Made by a program: the position numbers and the translations under genes
Assembly (NCBI GenBank): GCA_033030425.1
Contig: JAUFSD010000017.1
Coordinates: 1,240,001 to 1,304,000 of the forward strand
Direction: 5' to 3'
DNA from: Verpa conica
Lineage: Eukaryota; Ascomycota; Pezizomycetes; Pezizales; Morchellaceae
DNA: 64,000 bases
The notes under the pieces: generated by a model
Database searches by the model: none
The model's input: the letters and a program-made list of their open reading frames with translations, nothing else
Told to the model about the DNA's origin: nothing
In this document: piece by piece, positions 34,453 to 46,100 of the stretch
Numbering within the stretch: position 1 is the stretch's first letter
Layout of the letters: each line of letters starts with the position of its first letter

Positions 34453-35382
34453 GTTCCAGTTGCGGCTAGGAATCTTGTAATGTGAAAGCAGATAATGTAG
34501 ACTCCTGAGGAGACGCGGTGTTTATGGGTGAGCCGCAGCGACTGAAACCAATGACCTGTGATGCCAAGATATTGCTTTTTTGATAGTCGGTCTTTTCATA
34601 TCTCGGAGTTCATTTATGTATCTAAAGGGGTTGTTGTTCTCCCTAAAGTTCTTTCACAAGTAAATGTCTTCCCTTACTGTAGTTGGAAGCATAGATTATA
34701 CTACGCCTGCGGGGTAATTCTCTGGATAGTGGCAGTGGTGGCACATCTCACTAGGCAAAGCCTGCGCCACCACAGCCAGGTGCCCAGAGACTTACCCCGC
34801 GTGGTACCTTGGCGCGCTGTCACGTGACTCAATCAACTCATTAACGCGTAGGTTATTTTACAGATATTCACAAATTATCACTCACTTAGACCACAAGACT
34901 GGAGAGAGATCCCTAAACTGAGAAGCCCCCATATATATTTACCTAATGCATCTATAGATATATGAAATATCAATTCTCTACCAAATTGCACAACAGAAGC
35001 ACCGTTCTGCCGGTCTTACTTCATGGCAGAATATAGCATCTATCTTAATATGATACAGTACAAAGTTCTGCCAAAGATACCATCTGCAGCAATCATGACT
35101 CGATCTCTCCTTCTTTGAATGTTTACTATACAGTTTTGTATTTCGGTAAGATTGTAGACCGAAGATCGCGCGATGATAGCTCCCAAGCCTGGAATATAAA
35201 ACCAGGTACCCCAGTGCAGCATGCAGTTTATATAATCGAGTCACCGCTACCCCGCAATGAATGAATCATAGATACATTTACATAGAACGCGTACGCGTAG
35301 CTACCCCACAAAAACCTCACTTTAAAACGCGTAAAAAAACCCTTAGTAACATTCAACAACATTCCAGAACTCTATATTCAAA
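34453..35382. promoter_or_regulatory. Divergent promoter region, SRAP gene and epoxide hydrolase
   Basis: This 930-bp interval lies between two gene starts facing away from each other. It carries ACGCGT at 34844-34849, 35287-35292, 35293-35298 and 35327-35332, plus a CACGTG at 34821-34826. ACGCGT is the Mlu I cell-cycle box bound by MBF-type factors in fungi. The link to regulation here is inferred from the motif only. Confidence 0.5.
35287..35332. promoter_or_regulatory. Cluster of three ACGCGT boxes
   Basis: Two boxes abut head to tail (35287-35298) and a third is at 35327-35332, 50-96 nt upstream of the epoxide hydrolase ATG. ACGCGT is palindromic, so it could act on either gene. Confidence 0.5.
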
Positions 35383-36947
35383 ATGAGACTCCCGAAGAAC
35401 GCTACTCTTTCCCCTCAACCCTTCAAGATCTCAATCCCTCAGTCGGATGTTGACGACTTCAAGGCTTTACTACGTCTTAGCAAGCTCCCACCTACGACTT
35501 ATGAAGGCACTGATGAGAAATTCGGGGTAACAAATAAATGGATGACGGAGACAAAAGCGTATTGGGAGAACAGCTTCGACTGGTATGTATTCCTTCTTAA
35601 CATTATTCAATTATATCAACCATATAATAATAGAGAATCTAATATATTGAATACAGGCGAAAACATGAAGAGGAAATAAACAAGCTCCCCCAATACACCG
35701 TCCCCGTCAAAAACAAAGACGGAACAGAATACAACATTCACTTTATCGGCATCATATCTGAGAACCCAGATGCTGTTCCACTACTCCTCCTGCATGGTTG
35801 GCCCGGCTCTTTTGTTGAATTCCTCGACATTGCCAAATTACTATCAGCATCAACCTCTCCATCATTCAACATAATCGTCCCGAGCTTCCCAGGATACGCA
35901 TTCTCTTCTCAGTCACCGTTGGATAAAGAGTTTGGGCTGAGGGATATTGCGTACCTGATGAACGAGTTGATGGTTGGACTAGGGTTTAACGAGGCCAACG
36001 GAGGTTATGTATCCCAAGGAGGAGATCTTGGGAGCGTTGTATCAACGATTTTGCAGTCCGAGTACGCTGATTGTAGAGGTGAGTTTAGCCATTTAATACT
36101 ACTTTACGGAGTACTAGCTAATAGTATATTTAGCAATTCATCGTGAGTCGTGACTACACTATACCTAACCCGAGTATATTAACTAAATGGCTTGTGTCAA
36201 AAGTGAACGCTATATTCATTCGTGATCAGCATTCTATGGAGGGCCTTGATGAAATTGATATTCGCGGGCTCGAACGCTCGGGGGCTTTCATGGCGACGGG
36301 ACTTGCCTATGCTATGGAGCATGCTACGAGACCTAGTACAATCGGACATGCTCTTGCCAGTAATCCCCTTGCCCTCCTCGCATGGTAACTACCTCCAACT
36401 ACCAGTACTGAAAAACTCCACCTTCTTCTTGACACTAATAGTAAATTTTTAAAAAAGGATTGGTGAAAAACTCCTCGAGTGGACCGATGAACCCCTACCC
36501 ATCGAGAAAACCCTTCAGCTTATAACCCTATGGTGGTTCACCGAGACCTTTCCGCGATCAATTTACCCATACCGCGAGGTACCCCCTACCCCCCCTTATA
36601 TACCATAGCTGTTTCAATACCAATACTCACTCTTTATAGATCTTCGCCCCACCCCAGTCCTCCAGTGGTTTTAAAAAGCCTGTTGGATACTCCCTATTCC
36701 CTAAGGAGACCGTTATCAGGCCTCAGAAATGGGCAGAGATTGATACTGGTGGGGCATTGATTTGGTTCAAGAGACACGATAAAGTAAGTTTCCCCCCCCC
36801 CGGAATCCATTTTCTAGAATTTTTATACTAATTGGAGGGTGTCAGGGTGGTCATTTCCCTGCTATGGAAGTCACGGAGCTTTTGGCTGCGGATATTATAG
36901 CATTTGTTGAACTGCTTAAGAAGGAGGGGAAATTGGTGGTTGGTTAG
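35383..36947 (+). CDS. Epoxide hydrolase (alpha/beta fold) with a one-base frameshift
   Basis: Six exons: 35383-35582, 35657-36078, 36134-36384, 36458-36578, 36640-36783 and 36846-36947. Splicing and allowing one extra base near 36142 gives about 412 residues, the usual family length. The N-terminal EHN lid region is followed by HGWPG (oxyanion, about 113-117), GGDLGS with nucleophile Asp190, and GGHFPAME with the catalytic His near 382. TRPSTIGHALASNPLALLAW and WIGEKLLEWTDE are family signatures. At the start of exon 3 the splice reads AIH and then runs into a stop. The frame starting at 36143 continues the homologous sequence without interruption. I tried other donors and acceptors in this intron and none avoids the break. 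It is either a young pseudogene or a sequence error. The family hydrates epoxides to diols in the cytosol. Confidence 0.82.
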
Positions 36948-39900
36948 TTCTCTGTGCTGGAGTTGGCGGTATCTTAATACGTACTGGACTAGGCGTGATA
37001 TGATGCCTTCTATTACGGTTCTCTAGTACTTCTAGTAGACAATGTTTTATGGAAGTATTGTATGTGTGAAGATCTCATGTAAAATCTATCTGAAGAAAAA
37101 ATTGGAATTTATGCTATTTGTAAGAATTTTGCAAGAGTAGATTTTTCTGTGAACCATGGATGCAGTTTCTTTTATATCAACTGATTTTATTACTTCCGGG
37201 TACAAATCTGGTATGCCGTTATGAATTATGACCGCCATGCATGGACCCGGTTGTTGTGATTATATATATACGTAGGAGCTTAATTCATGCTAACTTGACG
37301 GGGGATGTTTCTTAATTAACGAATTCGAATGATAGATAAAATACCACAGTCAAAACTTAATCACAAATGTTTTTCCTATGATTTAGGTCCAGAATAAACG
37401 TCAAATATGGCCTCCATAGCGAAAGCAAATGCGATAGCCAAGAATTGGATCATATAAGTATAAATGACTATCAGAATATTTACTTAAGCAGCTTTACCCT
37501 CTACGACGTTACTTTTACACCTATTCCACATTTATAAATCACCTCTATTGAACCTCTTATACTTCCCTAACGTAATCTACCGGCAAGCCCCCAGAGATCG
37601 CTCTCTCAAATAGGGAGCTCCTTTACTCATACTGTTACTTTCCCTTAATTCTTCACTATTACTAAGCCTAGCCAAGTGTGAGTGATGATTCCATGATCAC
37701 CCCCAGCTCCAGAGGGTGTGATAGTGTATGATCGACAAGATAAGCGGCAAGCCAAGAGTAGATCTATACCAAAGCTTGTTTAAAGACGTGGCAAAAAAAT
37801 ATCTACATCCGCCACCATGTCAATTTTTCTTACCTACCCATATCAGATTTTTATATATATACCTCATATGGAGCTCTAGATATATCAATACCCCTCCCCC
37901 CTCCCCCCATTTATCGCTAAATAGTTAACTCACATTTTACTTTTTTGTAAACTCCATCGAAAGCGGTTATTGAGCGACGTACGTTTATAGATTAGTAACC
38001 AAGAGATAGTCATTATACATAATGTAGATCCATAATTAATGAAAATCGTTTATGCATTACAGTACCTATAGCAGAATACGTTGTTTTTTTTTTACCGCAT
38101 TATACGCACAAGACCGTAGGGCACATTCATACCCTATAGATAGGGTTTTTCTAAAAGACTTTAATATCTCAGTTGTTTATCCAAAACTAATATATTCTAA
38201 ACAATAGCAATTAAGACTACAGAATCCAGGGGTAATTGGTTCTGTGATATTATAAGCTATATAGCTTCGAGCATCCAACTCCCTATCCCGATATTAAAAC
38301 TTAATGTACTAGTGAGAATAGATCATACATTAAAATAGCTGCTCTTTCTAGCCATTTTCAGTTGAGATAATGGATATTTACTTCGGACCTTGGCGGAAAC
38401 ACTACACGCCCCACACCTTAGTTCCCGCCCCCACAAAAAAAAAGAACCAGGGTTACCACGTAGATTCTTCGGGTATATTATATTTCTCTGATGGCTCTTT
38501 GGAGGAGGGGAGTGGAGGAGGAGGAGGAGGGGGGGGTTGGTTAGTTAGTTTCTGAGTGATTTTCGGGTGCTATCGGATAAAGCTCGGTACTTATATTCAT
38601 AAGCACCATCCACATATATTCAAGTACCTTTAGGCGCAACTCCAAACTACTACTAACTAAGTAACCCTCCGGCTTAACACTGTGTTATTCAGCTCCGTGA
38701 AGTCTACTATAGTAAGCGGCAATAAGCGTCCAACACAGGGAGAGACTGACTAAGTTTCTAGTTTGCTAACGTAAACTGCTTTTCAAGAAATATAAAAATA
38801 AAAAATAAAAAATAAAAAATAAAAATAAAAACCACAATTCATATACCTGTACTAGTACACCCACTGATGTCCCCAGAACATGATAGTTTCGTAAACCTGG
38901 CCGATCACGCAGATATACAGTATATATGCACCACCACTATCAACCACACACACGCACAATGAATTCCAAGGTTCTACTTACCCCCCTTCCCCCTTTGTGG
39001 TCGCTTAATGCAACTCTCACATGTAAGAATTTATCCCATACGCACACAAAATATATATATGTATACGGTAAAAATCCCCGCCCCATGCGCACTGAGCGGT
39101 TATACTTATGTCGTGTTTCCCCCCCCCCCCCCACCCCTTTCCCCTCCCATGGGCTCATCACTTGATTTCCCGAGTGACGCATCTCATGATATATATTTCA
39201 CTCATCTCGTAGGATGACGGAAACTTTATTTTTTTTTCTTCCTTTTTTTTTTAATATATATTTTATTTATTTATTAGAATCAGATTATATCACTCGGCTT
39301 AACACCCCCCCCCCCCTCTCAAACAAGGTTTTCATGTAGCTAGTTATTAAAAAGAATATCTGGCTTTTTGGGGATCCCCTTTAGAAAATCCATAATCCTA
39401 GTTGCGCTTATCCCATTAGGCGATCTCCCCCGCAATTGCAACATGAACGATTATATTAAAAGCGCGTAGTACAAACAAACAAAGAAAAAAATCCAAATTT
39501 ATAGAATTAAACAAGATATGCCACCCTCAACCGGCTCATAGGCCGCTTTTGTGTAATGTTTCTGCCCCTCCCCGTAGCTCCACCCCCCCCCCTCTTTTCC
39601 CAGTCGCTAATCATCAAATTGAGGACTTTCCAGTTTGATTTTCCTTTGCCGAGTTCCCCCCCTCCCCCCGCCCAAATCCATCTATGCACCTAACCCATCA
39701 CCATGAACCCTAATCCACCCATTTGCCTTTTTTGTGCCGAATGAAAAATGCAGAAAACAATAACGAAATGACAGTAGATGCTTAGACGAGGGAAACTACA
39801 GTTTCACATAGAAGAGTATGTATGCATATATGTAAGCAGATTGATATAAAAAACGTATGTAACCCATATCACACCTGGCCGTTTCAATAACAAATGGAAA

Positions 39901-40355
39901 AATCGCTCTCCGAAAAGGAAGGAAAACCCCTAAATAAGAACCCGGTATAAAGAAATTCCGTACGAAAAACAAGCTCAACGTTGAGAAAAACCGTGAACAA
40001 ACAACCATGGATACTTCCATCCAACAAGCTCGATATCTTCCACGCTCCTAAATCAGAAAATCAAATATGTAAAAGTTGCAAAACAATACCCCCCGCGATG
40101 CCGCCAATCAATCAACAAACCCATATGAACGATTCAAACAACCGTAGAAACTGCACAGTAAGAAAGTAAAAGACCCCAGAACCCAACAATGAATAAACCT
40201 TTGATCCCTTCAACAAAACAAACGAAAATGAAATTTTGACAAATAAAATGAGAAAAAGGAACGAGCATAAGAAAAGAGTACACGCCCATGCTACGAACTA
40301 TTCATTAATCTGGCAAACCAAGGAAATCCGCAAGCCCGGTTCTCCTCAATTCCAT
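36948..40355. other. Gene-free region between convergent genes
   Basis: This is shared 3' space of the epoxide hydrolase and the repeat protein. There is no supportable gene. It contains the (TAAAAA)n microsatellite at 38791-38831, C-rich homopolymers near 39120 and 39306, and G- or C-rich short tracts around 39.5-39.7 kb. Confidence 0.6.
38791..38831. repeat. (TAAAAA)n microsatellite
   Basis: About seven imperfect units of TAAAAA/TAAAA in tandem. Confidence 0.85.
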
Positions 40356-42977
40356 CTACCACAAACCACCCTTCTTTTTCTCGCCAGACTCGATCTCGGG
40401 ATTCTCTCTAACCCATCTCTCAACATACTTCTTAACCGCAAACGTGCGGTCCTTCCTGACCAAATCCATAGGCAAACCGGTGAATAAGGCAAGCTCATCA
40501 TCGTACTTCCGCCCAACATTTTCAAAATCGAGACTAAGGTATCGCATGACTCCTGCAACAAGCTCTTGGGCAATCTCAGCAGCATCACCATGATCCTGCT
40601 TTTTCGCTGGTGGTAGCGAGGCAACGGTGTAACCAGGTGATGGCGACATTGGCGCGTACGAAACACGAGGGGGTGCGGTTAAAGCCCCTCCAGCCATGGC
40701 AAAGCCTGATGCCATCTTACTCGATGCTGAATCGGGTGGGGTTGGGAGCTGGGCGTTTCCGTTGTTGACACTGATACCAATCGGCTTCGCCATCGCAATA
40801 TCTTGAGTAGGAATACGTGCGCTGTTGTGGCCCTTGCGTCCTTCATGCTCATCATCGAGGAAAAGAGGCTCTGGTTCAGGCTTCCATGCTGGCACTTTGA
40901 AATGCGAGTGAACGGGTGAATGGCATATCGGATAATCTGGCTCTTGTTCCTTCTTCGTTTGCTTACTCTCAAGGATACCAGGGTCCGTATTGATAGCCGT
41001 CAATCTAGGACGGATGGTCTCGGAGCTTTCGCTTCGGAGTCCCGTCAATGTACTGGGGTCGCTAACCTCGGCCCGGCTCTCTACCTCAGTGACAGATGGG
41101 AAGGGATATTCTGACTCCTCTTTAGCCCTCTCCCGCTCGCGTCCGGCTGTTCCTAGTGCACCATCCTTCTTCAACCCCCGCTCCAACCCAAGAATATACC
41201 CCGCGAAACCTTCATCCAACGACTCCCGCCTACCATGACTACGCGACGATGACTTGGTGATCTTGGAAGCGACATCCCATGTCGAGCTCGCAGCCGATGA
41301 CGTTGGCGATGAGCTCAAACTGGGACATCTGGAACTTTGAGGGCTAACCATCGGGCTAGGTGGTGCAGAATCAATCGGTTCGTGGAGATGGGACACGTGA
41401 TCGATAGGCCGTACCCAAGTCTTCTTGACCAACCGTCTCTCCCTTTCCCTGTCCCGGACGAACGGTGCCGTGTTATACAATCCGGGAGTCTCTGGTTTAT
41501 CGGTACTTGTCCTCCGAAGATGTCTCGTACCATCTTTTTCGCGGTTAGTCCATCTAGAAACCGAGACAGGCTGTGGCAACTCATTCGGCAATTGCTGCTG
41601 TTGGTTGGCGTCAATCTGCATCTCCGGCAGTGGGACCCTGATACGGTTTGACCTGCGGGAGGTTTCGATTGGTTGGGGTACCAACGGCCTACCCGAGATT
41701 GGGCGGTGAGAGCGTCTCGTGCTCTCAAATGGCTGCGGTAGCGGTATTGCTGGGGTCATGGGACCAAAAAAGGAGGTAGTTGGTGTAGGAGGTCCATCCG
41801 GCTTCTGCATCGGGGACGCCATCGGCCGGTTCGACCTTTTTGTAACCTCCATGGGCTGCGGGAGTTGGATCGAGTCAGGCCGGTTGGACTTTTTTGTGCT
41901 CTCCACGGGCTGTGGGAGGAACATTGTCCCCTTCGGCGAGCTGGTGGAGTGTCGGGCCGAATGTTTTGGTGACACCTGTGCTCTCTTACCCATCTCACCA
42001 CCTTCATCTTTGCTCAGAGGGCTTCTCCTATTGCTTCTCCTCACAGTCTCAACGGGCTGGGGTAGACCCATCCATACACTCTCCTCTTCACTCTTCTTGC
42101 TCGTAACTACTGGCTTTTCAGGGCGGTGGCTCCGTTTTGTAGTCTCAATGGGCTGAGGGAGAATTGGGTTGCTTGGAGCGTAGGAGGAGACATTATCGGG
42201 AAGATTGGGGCGATGGCTTGCGTCCGGGCGGTTACTCCTTCGGATAGTTTCGATAGGCTGAGGTACTGGCATGAATACCTTACCTCTCCTTCCCGATGCT
42301 CTAACACCTCCGGAGGCACTAGATTTCGCGGTCGTTTCTACCGGTTGGGGCAAGAATGCTACCACTGGTGCAGGTTTCTTCTCTTCTACCGAAGCCTTCT
42401 TCTTCTCCTTTTTCTTTGTTGCCCATTCCAGCAACCTTTTCTCTCTCGCAGCCTCCTCCTCTAGCTTCTTGGCTTCTGCCGCCTTCTCTTCTTCCGACTT
42501 CTCTGCTTCTAGTAACCTCCTTCGTGATGCTTGAGCAATAGCACTGGCCTGACTCGCCTTATCCTCTGGCTTTCTAACAAGCTTGCTCCGGAGAGAAGCT
42601 TCAACCTTCATCGGGGGGGGGATTGGTGGCAGGAAGCCAGTGACGGAACCCAGCCACATGATCTCATCCATGCTCTTCTTCTCCTTCGGTTCGTAAAGAC
42701 GCTTCTTGCCGTCATCGATACTGTTATTCTTCGAGTGGATAGTTATGCGTGTGGTGTGAGTAGTAGCGCCTACTGTAGGAATTTGTGGAGGTTGTAGAGG
42801 TCTATTGTTTGGGGCTTTTGATCTTCGAGCACTTTCAACTGGTGGGGGTTGCCATACGGAGAGCTTTGCAGATGCAGTTGCTCCTAATGGTTGTTCAAAA
42901 AAGGGAGAGAAGTAACTCGGTGCCTCGTTGGGGATTTGCTGCCGAGGTGTAGCGTTTTGTAGAGGGTTGAGTGTCAT
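40356..42977 (-). CDS. Intrinsically disordered protein with eleven PQPxE/RRSxRP repeats, 873 aa
   Basis: A single uninterrupted frame starts MTLNPLQN. I do not recognise a named family. The outstanding feature is a short linear motif repeated eleven times between residues 44 and 479, consensus L-P-Q-P-[VI]-E-[TS]-[TS]-[RK]-[RK]-S-[NH]-R-P. Copies start near residues 44, 120, 209, 239, 273, 305, 354, 372, 412, 433 and 467. The second, third and eleventh are weak. Between copies 2 and 3 lies a charged helical segment (about 150-200) of Glu, Lys and Ala. Residues 480-790 are Ser/Pro-rich and disordered. The last about 70 residues (RYLSLDFENVGRKYDDEL to the end) look helical and folded. The array would suit multivalent binding of one partner, with the basic RRS core as a possible kinase or 14-3-3 site. 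That is inference. Confidence 0.8.
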   Translation of the reverse strand: MTLNPLQNATPRQQIPNEAPSYFSPFFEQPLGATASAKLSVWQPPPVESARRSKAPNNRPLQPPQIPTVGATTHTTRITIHSKNNSIDDGKKRLYEPKEKKSMDEIMWLGSVTGFLPPIPPPMKVEASLRSKLVRKPEDKASQASAIAQASRRRLLEAEKSEEEKAAEAKKLEEEAAREKRLLEWATKKKEKKKASVEEKKPAPVVAFLPQPVETTAKSSASGGVRASGRRGKVFMPVPQPIETIRRSNRPDASHRPNLPDNVSSYAPSNPILPQPIETTKRSHRPEKPVVTSKKSEEESVWMGLPQPVETVRRSNRRSPLSKDEGGEMGKRAQVSPKHSARHSTSSPKGTMFLPQPVESTKKSNRPDSIQLPQPMEVTKRSNRPMASPMQKPDGPPTPTTSFFGPMTPAIPLPQPFESTRRSHRPISGRPLVPQPIETSRRSNRIRVPLPEMQIDANQQQQLPNELPQPVSVSRWTNREKDGTRHLRRTSTDKPETPGLYNTAPFVRDRERERRLVKKTWVRPIDHVSHLHEPIDSAPPSPMVSPQSSRCPSLSSSPTSSAASSTWDVASKITKSSSRSHGRRESLDEGFAGYILGLERGLKKDGALGTAGRERERAKEESEYPFPSVTEVESRAEVSDPSTLTGLRSESSETIRPRLTAINTDPGILESKQTKKEQEPDYPICHSPVHSHFKVPAWKPEPEPLFLDDEHEGRKGHNSARIPTQDIAMAKPIGISVNNGNAQLPTPPDSASSKMASGFAMAGGALTAPPRVSYAPMSPSPGYTVASLPPAKKQDHGDAAEIAQELVAGVMRYLSLDFENVGRKYDDELALFTGLPMDLVRKDRTFAVKKYVERWVRENPEIESGEKKKGGLW
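41541..42848 (-). repeat. Array of eleven degenerate 12-14-residue motifs
   Basis: These are the motif copies within the 873-residue protein. Spacing is irregular (18 to about 89 residues), so this is a dispersed linear-motif array rather than a simple tandem repeat. Sequence between copies is not conserved. Confidence 0.8.
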
Positions 42978-43189
42978 TTCGGTGGTTGACCTCGTTTGGT
43001 AGTTAAATGAGGTGTAGTAATAGTTCTTTGTGATAGATATTGTGGATGAAATTGGTTCTCAGTTTTGTAGCTGAGAATAGTAGGCTCCTCCGGGCCGATA
43101 GACGATGAGGTCGTTGAAGGGGGGGAGGACGATGCAGATAAGACAGTGTAAATCCGGGGAAGCAAGGACCTATGTATCACACGAGGCAA
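42974..43189 (-). other. Upstream ORF overlapping the start of the repeat-protein gene (ATGA)
   Basis: A 71-codon frame begins at 43189 and ends with a TGA that overlaps the main ATG as ATGA (42974-42977). It is Ser/Thr/Pro-rich with no known domain. It could be a regulatory uORF if the transcript starts upstream of 43189. It may also be chance. Confidence 0.25.
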
Positions 43190-46100
43190 CGAGGGCTGGA
43201 GGACTACTTGAAGAAAAAATTAAGCAAAAGCAAAAAAAAGTTCCAAGAGAATCTGCTTGCGATCACACCACGTCAGAAACTGTTTTTTCTTGCAAAAAGG
43301 AAAGAAAGATCATGTGTGGGAGGGAGATGATAAAGGTGAGACTTTGAGAAATGACGAAATGATCTCGCGTAATACGGGAATGGGCAAGGCGTACCGTTTC
43401 TTCTCTCGGGGGCTCAAGAAGCTCTTTGCAACCGAATTAAAAGTACTTCGTGAAGCAGGTCCAATCGATTTATCTCCCGTGGTACGGATGACGCCGTTCC
43501 CCACGATGTGTCCCAGTTTCTTGTAATTGCTTGGGGCGTATGACCGTTTCCGTCTGAGGCAAGGAGTTAGGATGTAAGGGTACTTCTTACTGACCTATTA
43601 CGACTAGCGAATAGGTACGAAGGAATGCCCTGAGCCCTGCCAAAAATGTCTAGCCTGGTTCAGCCTTTGTGAACCGGGCAGAATACTGTGGGGGGAGTTT
43701 CCCTGGTTCTTTTCTTGTCTTTGCCCCTGGCGTGGAATCGTTTGTAGTCCGGTCCGTTTCTTCGAAATCGCGATCGGGTTCGATTTGAATATTTCTGTTG
43801 GTGCTTTTCTCTCCGTTGCGGGGGGGGGTGGGACGCAGGAAGTAGTAATAAAGAGATCGAGAAAGAGAGGGGATCCTGATTTTACACTGTCGAAAAAGCC
43901 TGTGACACGTTGGCTACCACCCTAAACTCTTACTCAAGGGGAAATAATCCTACTTTTTCCGCGTATGAATTTTTTTTTTCTTCTTCTTGCTGTCGGTTTC
44001 TTATCCGACACACTTCACGCACGTCTTCTTCTAAAGAAGGATGGATAAAGAGCCGCTGCTGCAAATCCCGGCCGGTAGCTTTTGGGAACGTTATGCGGTG
44101 TGTGTGTGTGGTGGATTGGTGGTGTGAGGATGTGCTGCTGCGTGTGCAACCTTGGATGTGCGCGGAGTGTGGCCTCTTTGTTCGACTTTTATGACGGTCT
44201 TTTTTCACTTCGGCTGCGAACCTCTAGGATGTTATTTTTGCTTTTTCAATTATTTTATCGCTTGCAGGATAGGCTGGATAACAAATTCTGCCGGTGGATG
44301 GGAACGGAATGTTATTCGAGTATATCTCGGGAGGTGGTGGTCCGCTGGCAATAGCAGCGGAGAAGCAAATTATTCAATGACAAAGAACTGACGCTCTCGG
44401 CTGTTGAGGACTGCAGAACGAATGGAAGATCCTGAACGATATGGTTTCAGAAGTAAGGGGGATAACGAGGGAAAGGATTGATGAGGATGGAGGGTTGAGA
44501 GAAGGATGGGCCACAAGCAGTATTCTGGCCGTCAAAGAGCAGGAGGGGTTATTACGTCCGTCTAGCTTGATGATAGGCAAGGCGTTATTTCTTTCCAAAA
44601 TAGTATCTCCCCACAATTGCAGCTAAATGAGAATGATGGCAATATCGGATACAGTTCAGCGGGGTGTGGACCCTCAGTGAGCGAGTGGCGTTGAGGCGAA
44701 TAACTACACAGGATTTACCCCGAAATAGGATGCAGAAGCAATGGGATCCGGAGAAGGGGGGGGGGAAGGAAGGGGAAGGAGGAGTAGATGGGGGGGATGA
44801 GCAATCCAGAGTAGCGGCGATTCAAGAAGCTACTAGAGAACAGATCCCAAAGATCAGGAGGAACATTATCCCGGAGAATCCACTTGCTTTGCTGACTCTT
44901 CTTCTTACAGATGGGTATGTATTTTTATTCTTTAGCTGGCTAGCTATGTTGAGAACCCGCCAGAGCTTCTCCCGTCTTTTCAGATACCTCCCGAGTAGAG
45001 TGTAGAGTACATGTATCCTTTTCTTCTGCCGCCCACAAGCAATTCGACCCCAATTCCCCTCTGCACGGGTCGGGTCCTTCTTTCCTGGGACCGGTCCATC
45101 TGTGTGTATGTGGTAACGAGCACCGAATTTGTGGGCATTGCATACATATGTAGAGCACAGAGGTTCTGTGCCCGTAGCAGTAGGCAACCAGCGGTGCAGA
45201 GCGTTTTGACTCCAACACGGCATTGCTCGAGAGCACCGGCACCCCAATCCCCGTTGGGAGCATCAAGTGATACAAACTAAACTCTATCTTTCCAAGCTCA
45301 CCAATCCAGTCATTCCTGCCATCACACATATATCAACGCTACGGCACTGACTGTACGTACATGCTCTACCTAGGACAAAGGGCCTCCTCTCCATGTGAAT
45401 GAATTGCGCGTCCTAGGACCCCACGACCGACCTCGGCGATGCGAACACGTTCCTGATCAAACAGCTGGCAATTGTGCTAGTGTATATGTACGTAGTACAT
45501 ACAGCACAGCAAAAGGTATTGTGAAGCTGTAATGTACCAGGTATCAATGATTGGGAAGAAAAACGGGTGAAAACATCATATGCATGTATGTATTAGCACG
45601 ATGTTTTCCCTCTCGCCTCGTCGAGTCAAAACAGGTACCAAGTCACGCGCCTTACTCCATCTCATATCTTGGTGCTCTGCTTGCTGCAATGCAACGCTCC
45701 ACCACATCCCATCCCATCTCCGGATCCCAGTTTGGAAGAAGGAAGAAGGAAGAAAACGAACAGTCAAGTCCTTTTTTTTATTTTATTTTTTTTCCCTTCT
45801 CCAAGGCATGTGTGTGCCCGTGCGCCTGCATGAATGCTTGTTGTCTCAGTCCTGGTTGTTGGTCGTTGTCGGTCACCCCACAATCACCTGCCTTACATAC
45901 CGTCCGTTTAAACCCCCGCTACTGCACTTTTTGCTTGTTTGTCTGCCTCATGTAGACAGCGTGTGTACATATGTGCTGTCGTCGTAACGGGCTTCATTCG
46001 CCAGAGATGTCCCTTCCCCCCCCCGCGGTTGAAACCTGGTTCTACGCGGCTCGTCTGTTGAATACTCAACACCAAGAGGAAGAAAAACACTCCGAACGGG

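Noticed and set aside
41719..42156. 145-residue plus-strand frame
   Set aside because: It is antisense to the PQPxE repeat gene, and its repetitive look mirrors that array.
44664..45005. 113-residue frame on the plus strand
   Set aside because: The composition is low-complexity, with no motif and no supporting splice structure, and overlapping frames are equally long.
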